Origin: an uncultured bacterium
GTDB lineage: Bacteria > Planctomycetota > Phycisphaerae > Phycisphaerales > SM1A02
Direction: 5' to 3'
NCBI GenBank assembly: GCA_903867275.1
Contig: CAIPQY010000493.1
Location: forward strand, 1-8,646
Length of the DNA stretch: 8,646 nt
This document shows positions 1 through 5,513 of the stretch, in pieces. The position numbers and the translations under genes were made by a program. Positions within the stretch are counted from its first letter, which is position 1. The number at the start of each line of letters is the position of its first letter. Below the pieces are notes generated by a model. That model was not told where the DNA came from, searched no databases, and saw only the letters and a list, made by a program, of their open reading frames with translations.

Positions 1-480
1 ATCCTGCGCCTTCAGACCAGGCACCGCGGCGGCCAGCAGCGTGCCGGTCGCATCCACCAGCGGCAGCGGCACCACACCATCACGCATGTGGATGGTGACC
101 ACGGCCGAGGGGCCGTTGGCACGCGCATCGCTTGAAGCCGCCGTGAGCACGGTCACATCAAGCACATCGGGGCGTCGACGCAGCACCTCCTCGACGCGGG
201 ACACGGAGGCGCGCAGGCGACGCTCGCGCGCCTGCTCCTCAGTGAGGAAGGGATTGTCGGCACCGCTGAACCAGTTCGATGCATCGGTCGCGCTGCGCGA
301 GGCCATGGTGGGAGCCGGCTCGGGTGTGGTGGCAACCGAAGCAGTCGGCGCCTCGCGCTTGAAGGCGACCACCGCCACGGGCAGCACGGCGACCATCACC
401 GCCCCGGCCCAGGCCAGGGGTGCGTTGCGGACGGAATCAAACAGGTTGGTGTGGAAACTCGGCTTCACAAGGGCCTCCAT
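1..480 (-). CDS. Short FliF/YscJ-family ring-like membrane protein, C-terminus outside window
   Basis: The first 160 residues are visible; the gene runs off the left edge. Residues 22-40 form one hydrophobic segment (from LAWAGAV to AVVAF), followed by a Pro/Ala/Thr-rich linker (44-68). Residues 85-160 resemble the ring-building motif of FliF and YscJ/SctJ: a charged helix (ERRLRASVSRVEEVLRRRPD), then DVTVLTA, a SAVVTIHM strand, and LLAAAVPGLKAQD, which matches the family's 'LVAxAVPGLxxxxV' pattern. In the family these domains oligomerise into the flagellar or type III secretion base ring. Full FliF carries another ring domain between the membrane helix and this motif; only about 40 residues sit there here, so this is a reduced or divergent member. 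ATG at 480 is the first possible ATG because a TAG lies two codons upstream of it. GTG at 468 is a serious alternative, with an ideal ribosome site. The family call is from recalled motifs. Confidence 0.6.
   Translation of the reverse strand, partial: MEALVKPSFHTNLFDSVRNAPLAWAGAVMVAVLPVAVVAFKREAPTASVATTPEPAPTMASRSATDASNWFSGADNPFLTEEQARERRLRASVSRVEEVLRRRPDVLDVTVLTAASSDARANGPSAVVTIHMRDGVVPLPLVDATGTLLAAAVPGLKAQD
474..478 (-). promoter_or_regulatory. GGAGG ribosome-binding site implying a GTG start at 468
   Basis: On the minus strand GGAGG sits five bases before an in-frame GTG (468-466). If it is used, the FliF-like protein begins MKPSFHTNLF rather than MEALVKPSFH. No good Shine-Dalgarno site precedes the ATG at 480, so this site may decide the true start. 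Confidence 0.45.
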
Positions 481-554
481 GCCCAGCTAGGCGAACGGAC
501 AACGGAGTGTTTCGACCGTTTCAGCCCCCCCCATGCAATTTCGGACCGCCGGAG
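481..554. other. Intergenic gap with a C8 homopolymer
   Basis: These 74 bases separate the RDD gene from the FliF-like gene. No convincing hairpin with a T-tract is visible, so transcription may read through. The gap contains a run of eight C (525-532; eight G on the coding strand), about 45 bases before the downstream start. Confidence 0.5.
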
Positions 555-1988
555 TCAGCGGCGCACCACCACCGTGCGCGTGATGGTCTCGGGAACCCCC
601 ACCCCGCGGGAGCTCAGCACCGTGGGAACCGCGATCAGGGGCGACAGCATCACCAGTCCCTTGAACAGGTTGCGAATCACATGCCGCCACCAGACCGCCG
701 GCACGCCATCCTGACCGAGCACCGCCCCGCCGAGCAGCCGCTTGCCCAGCGAACGGGCGCCCACCGCTTCCTCGATGGCACCGAAGCCCACCGTTCCGAT
801 CGTCATGAACAGGTAGGGCATGGCGTCAGCCAGATCGAGTGACCAGAACGGCGGCACGAGCAGGCGCTCGAAGTCGGCGTCGAAGGCCAGCAGGGCGGCA
901 CCGCCCGCGGGCGCCGCATCGATCAGCAGCGCGAGCAGTCGCTGCGCCTTCGGCATGATCACCAGCGAAACCGCCGGCGCAGCGTCACCAGCGACGCTGC
1001 GAACCAGGAAGGCGAGCATGAGTGCGCCCAACGACAGCACGCCGAGCACGGGCACATGGAACCAGCGACCTGCGACCGAACGCTGTTCGGCAAGCTCGGA
1101 CCATGGCGAGAACCCGTCCGCGCCCGCCGCGCACTCCGCCCAATCCACCTGCGCGCCGCGCACCCGCACCGCCGCGAAGCCATCGCCCCAGGGCAGCACC
1201 GTGGCATCGGAAGGCGCGGGCGCAAGCCCCTGAAACACGCCCATCTCGACACGACCCACCATGCTTGGATCGCCAACGACCGCCGTCATGCGCGTGCCAC
1301 CGCGCAACGCCACCGCGGTGGCGGGCAGTGACAGCGGCATGTCCTGCCACGCGTCGGACACCCGCTTCCAGCGGCGCGCTTGCCCTGACTCGCCCTGCCA
1401 CACGAGCCACATCGCATCATCCACCGTGCACAGATCGCGACGCCCCACCTGCTGCGCGGCGTCCGGCAGCGCGATCGGCCTCCACTGATCCCCCGCCAAA
1501 CGAAGCGCCTCGTGCGCGTCGGGCACCAGCACCCACACCGTGTCATCGATCGCGGCGGCACTGACCACGGTCGGCGCGGGAACGCTGGCGCGCAGTTGCA
1601 TGGCCGCAGGCACCATGAACGCGAGACCACTCGCCGGATTCCAGTCGGCTCGCCCGGTCACCACCTCGCAACGCTCGCGGTGCGCGAAGAACACCCAGAC
1701 GCGATCGCCGAACGCCGCGAGGCCCGTGGGTTCGTCGTCGAAGCTCGCTGCGATGTGACGAACAGGATTGCGATCGCTGGCCGCCTGCGCCACGACCCGA
1801 TCGACATGCTCCAGCAACCACTGCGGTCCCTGCTTGCGGATCCACCATGCATGCGCGGAGGAACTGGCGGCGATCGGTGCCTGAGGCAGCGCATCGTCCG
1901 ACGACGCGCATGCAAGCATCAACGCGCCCAGCAGCATCCAGCGCAACCAGGGCGCGGCGGCCCGCAGCGCGGACGGTGCACGCGTCAT
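555..1988 (-). CDS. RDD-domain membrane protein with exported repeat-rich N-terminal region
   Basis: 477 residues. The N-terminus has a hydrophobic export signal (15-26) ending in LMLAC, a weak lipobox at Cys27, so it may be a lipoprotein or be cleaved or anchored differently. Residues 45-300 contain recurring aromatic strands after a Gly/Asp turn (GDRVWVFF at 95, DDTVWVLV at 149, DDAMWLVW at 190, then similar strands near 232 and 270), spaced like the blades of a beta-propeller. A membrane helix lies at 311-330. The C-terminus (345-470) is an RDD domain: R350, A353 and D357 give the R-xx-A-xxx-D signature, followed by SLGKRLLGGAVLGQDGVP and WWRHVIRNLFKG, the family's second conserved block. 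RDD domains have no single known function; some are linked to ion or lipid transport. The start is fixed by AAGGA six bases upstream and by a 4-base ATGA overlap with the preceding gene, which suggests translational coupling. Confidence 0.85.
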   Translation of the reverse strand: MTRAPSALRAAAPWLRWMLLGALMLACASSDDALPQAPIAASSSAHAWWIRKQGPQWLLEHVDRVVAQAASDRNPVRHIAASFDDEPTGLAAFGDRVWVFFAHRERCEVVTGRADWNPASGLAFMVPAAMQLRASVPAPTVVSAAAIDDTVWVLVPDAHEALRLAGDQWRPIALPDAAQQVGRRDLCTVDDAMWLVWQGESGQARRWKRVSDAWQDMPLSLPATAVALRGGTRMTAVVGDPSMVGRVEMGVFQGLAPAPSDATVLPWGDGFAAVRVRGAQVDWAECAAGADGFSPWSELAEQRSVAGRWFHVPVLGVLSLGALMLAFLVRSVAGDAAPAVSLVIMPKAQRLLALLIDAAPAGGAALLAFDADFERLLVPPFWSLDLADAMPYLFMTIGTVGFGAIEEAVGARSLGKRLLGGAVLGQDGVPAVWWRHVIRNLFKGLVMLSPLIAVPTVLSSRGVGVPETITRTVVVRR

Positions 1989-2839
1989 CGAGGATCCTTG
2001 GTGCCCTGCTCACGCACCACCACCGGCCGCATCACCTCGATCAGCACGTTCAGGTTGAACAGTCGGTCCTTCAGGCGCTCGGGATTGGTGCCGGGCGCAT
2101 CCCAGAACACATCCCATGCCGCGCCGCCATCGCCCTGCATGCGAAGCCGCGTGGTGCCCGCCACCTCGGGCCACGCGCCGGGCGGCAGCGTGGCGATCTC
2201 CACCGACATGGGGCGCGAGAGCTCGCTGCTCGCGATCATCACGCCGTTCGCATCGAGCAGCTCGACGAACGTGGGAAGCGCGCCCGGCTTCGACACACGC
2301 GCGCGGCTGGCGCACCACGAACCGATCGGCTTCGAGATGTTCCATGAAAGCCAGCGCGTGCCGTCGGGCAAGGCGTCGCCCAACTGCGCCGACGCCGGCC
2401 ACGCGCGCGCAGCAAGCAGTTCCATCACGCTGTCTGGGCCAGCGAAGGGCAGCGCACTGTCCTTCGGCTCCACGCCGCGCGGCCCAAGCGTGAGGCGGCT
2501 GGGGTCGGCCTTCGGCTCGAAGATCCACCACTGCGTGGCATCGGCACCCGCCCACGCGATGCGCTCGCCAACCTTGTCCGCGCGCAGCGCCATGCGTTCA
2601 CCGCCATCGCGCCACGCGAGTTCCACCTGCGCCTGCTCGAAGTGGCTGCCCTGCTCGTCCTTCCAGCGCAGTTCGGCGCTGCCGCGACTGGCGAACGACT
2701 GCAGCGACTTGGCGCGCTCCTTCTGGGCATGCACGAATTCGGCCGCGCTCGCCGCCGGCTGCTGCGTGGGCACGGTTGCGGGCTGCGCGGCGCAACCACA
2801 CAGCGCGCCCGCCAGCACCAGCGCGATCCACTCACGCAT
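1985..2839 (-). CDS. Lipoprotein, LolA/LolB-like
   Basis: 284 residues from the chosen start. The open frame extends upstream to 2944, but MREWIALVLAGALCGCAAQ at 2839 is a textbook lipoprotein signal: a short charged start, a hydrophobic core and lipobox L-C-G-C with the lipidated Cys at 16. Ala at +2 fits outer-membrane sorting under the rules known from Proteobacteria. The mature part opens with a helix (EFVHAQKERAKSLQSF), then alternating strands (RGSAELRW, AQVELAWRDG, RMALRADKVGERIAWAG, TQWWIFEP). This order, helix then half-barrel beginning 'G.aelr', recalls LolA/LolB and related lipoprotein-binding folds, though this is inference without an alignment. The start overlaps the upstream gene by 8 bases, and the stop overlaps the RDD gene start by 4. 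A weak GGTGG lies six bases before the ATG. Its neighbours suggest an envelope role; its ligand is unknown. Confidence 0.8.
   Translation of the reverse strand: MREWIALVLAGALCGCAAQPATVPTQQPAASAAEFVHAQKERAKSLQSFASRGSAELRWKDEQGSHFEQAQVELAWRDGGERMALRADKVGERIAWAGADATQWWIFEPKADPSRLTLGPRGVEPKDSALPFAGPDSVMELLAARAWPASAQLGDALPDGTRWLSWNISKPIGSWCASRARVSKPGALPTFVELLDANGVMIASSELSRPMSVEIATLPPGAWPEVAGTTRLRMQGDGGAAWDVFWDAPGTNPERLKDRLFNLNVLIEVMRPVVVREQGTKDPR
1995..1999 (-). promoter_or_regulatory. AAGGA ribosome-binding site of the RDD gene
   Basis: AAGGA lies six bases before the ATG at 1988, inside the 3' end of the upstream gene. It supports the overlapping start. Confidence 0.6.
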
Positions 2840-3350
2840 CGAAGGCCACCACCGCACCAAGCTCATCCGACAGCGCGGCGATCGCCTCTTCATCCAGCTG
2901 CGGGCGCACCACCTCGGTGGCGGGCGCGCCCTCCTCTTCGCCACGACGCGAGAACAGCCAATGCTCCACGCCCTGACGATCCTCCACGCGCAGGTGGCGC
3001 AGGCGCTTCTTGCGAAGCAGGATCATGGCGAGCAGCCAGCGAACGGCCACGCGATTGGGACGCGCGTCGTCCACCAGACGGTCGAACACCTCCTCGATCG
3101 CCTCATCATCGAGCACGAGACGCTTGCGCGCATCGGCCTCGGGCATGATGGTCTTCCACCAGCACAGCAGACCCTCGGGTCGCGCGCCATCGTTCCATGC
3201 CTGCAGGCTGAACTCCAGTCGGGCGAAGCCGCCCTGCTCGGTCTCGCGCACCGCGGTCATGCATGCGGTGCCCGCGGGAAGTGCGGCGCCGGTGGCAGCG
3301 CATCGAAAGGTGGGCTTGCCGACGGGAATCGATGTGGCATCTCGGCTCAT
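2832..3350 (-). CDS. Conserved-looking hypothetical protein
   Basis: 172 residues; I do not recognise a named family. It has no signal peptide or membrane helix, so it is probably cytoplasmic. The N-terminal part has FRCAATGAALPAGTACM (Cys17 and Cys30, a 'CxxTG' start that recalls small zinc-binding or treble-clef openings), and a third Cys at 63 in LLCWWKT. The middle is helical and charged (DARKRLVLDDEAIEEVFDRL), followed by RWLLAMILLRKKRLRHL and EHWLFSRRG. The C-terminus (VVRPQLDEEAIAALSDELG) is acidic. Three Cys alone cannot prove a metal site. It is the first gene of a three-gene overlapping operon leading into a lipoprotein and an RDD membrane protein. The ATG at 3350 has AGGA nine bases upstream (3360-3363) and is the first gene after the divergent gap. 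Confidence 0.8.
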   Translation of the reverse strand: MSRDATSIPVGKPTFRCAATGAALPAGTACMTAVRETEQGGFARLEFSLQAWNDGARPEGLLCWWKTIMPEADARKRLVLDDEAIEEVFDRLVDDARPNRVAVRWLLAMILLRKKRLRHLRVEDRQGVEHWLFSRRGEEEGAPATEVVRPQLDEEAIAALSDELGAVVAFDA

Positions 3351-3400
3351 GTTTGCAAATCCTAGCGATCCGGGCCGCGGGTGCGTGGTACAGTCGGCCC
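3351..3400. promoter_or_regulatory. Divergent control region between the lipoprotein operon and cdaA
   Basis: Only 50 bases separate two divergent starts, so the two promoters must overlap each other or the coding regions. On the plus strand TGGTACAGT (3386-3394) looks like an extended -10 element whose predicted start point falls on the cdaA GTG. On the minus strand TAGGAT (3364-3359) is -10-like and lies just before the hypothetical gene's ATG; it also overlaps that gene's AGGA site. No clear -35 boxes are seen. An inverted TTTGCAAA sits at 3352-3359. All promoter calls are inference from short motifs. Confidence 0.35.
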
Positions 3401-4372
3401 GTGTTCGACCGTCTGTTCCAGCTTTTCCGAGGAAGTGATCCGCTGAGCGTGGCGGTGGAGCTGTCGGTCATCTTCGTGGGCGTGCTGATCGCGCTGCGAT
3501 TCCTGCAGGGAACGCGTGGCGCCGGCGTGTTCAAGGGCGCCATCATCCTGGTGGCGGTGCTGCTGCTCGGCATCCGATTCGCGGGCCTGTTCAGCGAGAG
3601 TTTCGCGCGCCTTCGCTTCCTGAGCGAAGGCCTGCTGGGCGCCATCGCGGTGTTCCTGCTGGTGGTGTTCCAGCCCGAACTGCGCCAGGCCATGGTGCGC
3701 ATCGGGCAGACCATCGTGCCCAGCGAGCGGCGCAACCTGGACCCACTCGTCGACTCGCTCGACGAGGCCGTGGAATTCCTCAGCCGCAACCGCTTCGGCG
3801 CGCTGGTGGTGATCGAGCGCGGCACAAGTCTGGCGGGCCTCGCCGGTCAGGGCGTGCTGATCGATGCGCGCGTGAACGCGCCCACCCTCGAGAGCATCTT
3901 CTGGCCAAGCAGCCCGCTGCACGATCTGGCGGTGGTGATCCGCGGCGAGCGCATCGCGGCGGCCAGCGTGCAGTTGCCGCTCACCGAGGAAACCGGCACG
4001 CTGCGCCTGGGTGCGCGCCACCGCGCCGCCATGGGCGTGACGGAAGAGAGCGACGCGCTGGTGGTGGTGGTGAGCGAGGAGAACGGCGCGATCCGACTGG
4101 CCGAGAACGGACGCCTGAGCGATCCGATCAAGCAGGTGGACTTCGCCGATCGACTGCGCGAGAAGCTGAGCCGCCCGAAGCGCCGCGGTCAGGGCACGAT
4201 GCTCGGCGCAATTTTCGGAACCGTGGGTGGCGTGGATGCACCCGCCGTGCCAACGCCCGAGCCCGCGGCACTGGATGCGGCGGCCAACGCCACCGAAGTC
4301 ACGGCCGAGGCGGAGCATGAGACGCCCGCCATCGACTCCGACGAGCAGCCCGAGAGCCGGAAGATCGCCTGA
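3401..4372 (+). CDS. cdaA: Membrane diadenylate cyclase CdaA (DisA_N domain), signature motif altered
   Basis: 323 residues from a GTG start. It condenses two ATP into c-di-AMP. Three membrane helices come first (about 17-36, 43-61, 75-93), then the family's FQPELRQAMVRIG junction (90-102), then the DisA_N cyclase domain (about 115-245). Conserved blocks include FGALVVIERG, GVLIDARVNAPTLESIF, SPLHD, IAAASVQLPLT, RHRAAMGVTEESDA and VVVSEENGAI. The catalytic DGA reads DLA (175-177), and GTRHR reads GARHR (204-208), with R-H-R intact. Residues 258-323 form a basic stretch and then an acidic Ala/Pro/Glu/Thr tail not needed in the core family. The GTG was chosen because the cyclase N-terminus aligns naturally there; the frame stays open upstream but would run over the divergent gene. 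No Shine-Dalgarno site is visible. cdaR follows after one base. Confidence 0.93.
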   Translation: MFDRLFQLFRGSDPLSVAVELSVIFVGVLIALRFLQGTRGAGVFKGAIILVAVLLLGIRFAGLFSESFARLRFLSEGLLGAIAVFLLVVFQPELRQAMVRIGQTIVPSERRNLDPLVDSLDEAVEFLSRNRFGALVVIERGTSLAGLAGQGVLIDARVNAPTLESIFWPSSPLHDLAVVIRGERIAAASVQLPLTEETGTLRLGARHRAAMGVTEESDALVVVVSEENGAIRLAENGRLSDPIKQVDFADRLREKLSRPKRRGQGTMLGAIFGTVGGVDAPAVPTPEPAALDAAANATEVTAEAEHETPAIDSDEQPESRKIA

Positions 4373-4373
4373 C

Positions 4374-5435
4374 ATGCGCAAGGTGCAAAGCTTCATCTCC
4401 ACGCTGCTGGTGGCCGCGATCGCCACGCTGCTGATCTGGACATGGGCCGCCGACCGCACGCGTGAAGTGCGCACGCTCACCGGCACGGTGCTGCTGCGAC
4501 CAGCGGATGCCACCAAGCAGTTCGTGGATCCGGCGCAGCCGCAATCGGTGTCGCTCACGCTGAAGGCGAGCCCCGCCACCATCACCAAGCTGCAGACGCT
4601 GCTCGAACAGGGTCTGGTGCTGCCGATCGGCTCAGGTCCGCTCACCGGCGAACCGGGCCAGCGCATGCTGGATCTGGCGCCGATCATCGATCAGTGCCCC
4701 GAGGTGCTGGCCACCGACGCATCGGTGGTGTCGGTGCGACCGGACCGCCTGGAAGTGCGCGTGGGCGCCATGGTGCCGGTGCGCATGCCGGTGGTCGCGG
4801 CCGCCTCGCTGGTGATGCTGCGCGGCGACGCCGATGTGCAACCCGCCGAGGTGCAGGCGCTGGTGCCCGAACCCGCCGCCGAAGCCGCCAGCAAGGAACA
4901 GGCTGAAGCCATCATCGATGCCAAGGGACTGCCCGACGGCACGCAGCATGTGGTCGATGCCCCGCTGCGTCTTCCCGACTCGCTGAAGCTGGCACCCAGT
5001 CAGGTGGTGTTCACCCCCGATCGCGTGAAGGTGAAGTTCACCGTGGCGGGCAAGAGCCGCTCGTTCACGCTGCCCACCGTGCGCGTGGAAGTGGCAGGCG
5101 CACCGGAAGACCTGAAGGGCTTCGAGGTGTCGTTCCCGGACAAGGGCGACATCATCCGCGACGTGGTGCTGAGCGCACCGGGCGACGCGCTGCTGCCGAT
5201 CGAGAACGGTCAGGCGCGCGTGGTGGCGGTGGTGCACCTGTCACCCGAAGAACTGAGCAAGCGCATCACGCAGAAGACGGTCAGTGCCTGGGTGGTGCCA
5301 CCCGGCGTGCAGGTGGAGAGCGCCGGCGGGCAGCGACCGAGCGAAGTGATCGTGCCGCTGAAGATCGAGCCACGCACGGTGCCTGCTGCGGAGCCGGCGG
5401 GACCGGCGGCGGGTGCATCCGCAACCCCCGGCTGA
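4374..5435 (+). CDS. cdaR: YbbR-domain protein CdaR, partner of CdaA
   Basis: 353 residues. One N-terminal membrane helix (about 7-25, FISTLLVAAIATLLIWTWA) anchors an extracytoplasmic region of YbbR-like beta repeats. Two or three units can be seen: VVSVRPDRLEVRVGAMVPVRMP (split here as strand SVRPDRLEV then VPVRMP), VVFTPDRVKVKF followed by RSFTLPTVRVEV, and a last unit around GFEVSFPDKGDIIRDVVL. The 'xPDxxxV' strand that recurs in them is typical of the family. In Firmicutes CdaR binds CdaA and adjusts c-di-AMP output. The TGA of cdaA is followed by one base and then this ATG, so the two are cotranscribed. A GGAAG stretch lies ten bases before the ATG. The C-terminus is a Pro/Ala/Gly-rich tail. 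The open frame extends back to 4227 in an alternate frame over cdaA, but the start at 4374 gives the proper anchor. No glmM follows. Confidence 0.88.
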   Translation: MRKVQSFISTLLVAAIATLLIWTWAADRTREVRTLTGTVLLRPADATKQFVDPAQPQSVSLTLKASPATITKLQTLLEQGLVLPIGSGPLTGEPGQRMLDLAPIIDQCPEVLATDASVVSVRPDRLEVRVGAMVPVRMPVVAAASLVMLRGDADVQPAEVQALVPEPAAEAASKEQAEAIIDAKGLPDGTQHVVDAPLRLPDSLKLAPSQVVFTPDRVKVKFTVAGKSRSFTLPTVRVEVAGAPEDLKGFEVSFPDKGDIIRDVVLSAPGDALLPIENGQARVVAVVHLSPEELSKRITQKTVSAWVVPPGVQVESAGGQRPSEVIVPLKIEPRTVPAAEPAGPAAGASATPG

Positions 5436-5513
5436 CGCGATTCACTCCCACGCGTGGCGGCCGTGATGGGGCCATTTCGGATCGGCTGCTCGGCGAGCTA
5501 CTCTCTGCCTCCC
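5436..5513. other. Gap between cdaR and the FN3 protein gene, no terminator seen
   Basis: 78 bases. A 10-base perfect palindrome CCACGCGTGG lies at 5448-5457 but has no loop or T-tract. With no clear terminator, the giant gene may share the cdaA-cdaR transcript. A TACTCT at 5499-5504 is weakly -10-like. Confidence 0.35.

Noticed and set aside
1512..3365. A 617-codon open frame on the plus strand
   Set aside because: It is antisense to three overlapping minus-strand genes with signal peptide, lipobox and RDD motifs. Its translation is low-complexity, rich in Arg, His and Ala, with no domain, as expected for GC-rich shadow frames.
3362..4687. A 441-codon open frame on the minus strand
   Set aside because: It lies opposite cdaA and the start of cdaR, whose motifs are clear. 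Its His/Gln-rich translation shows no family feature.
5448..5457. Palindrome CCACGCGTGG as operator or terminator
   Set aside because: A 10-base GC-rich palindrome is expected by chance at this composition; it has no loop, T-tract or second copy.
5433..5513. Possible read-through fusion of cdaR with the giant protein, since both share one frame separated by a single TGA
   Set aside because: The downstream ATG is followed by a clean signal peptide, and nothing around the TGA suggests recoding.
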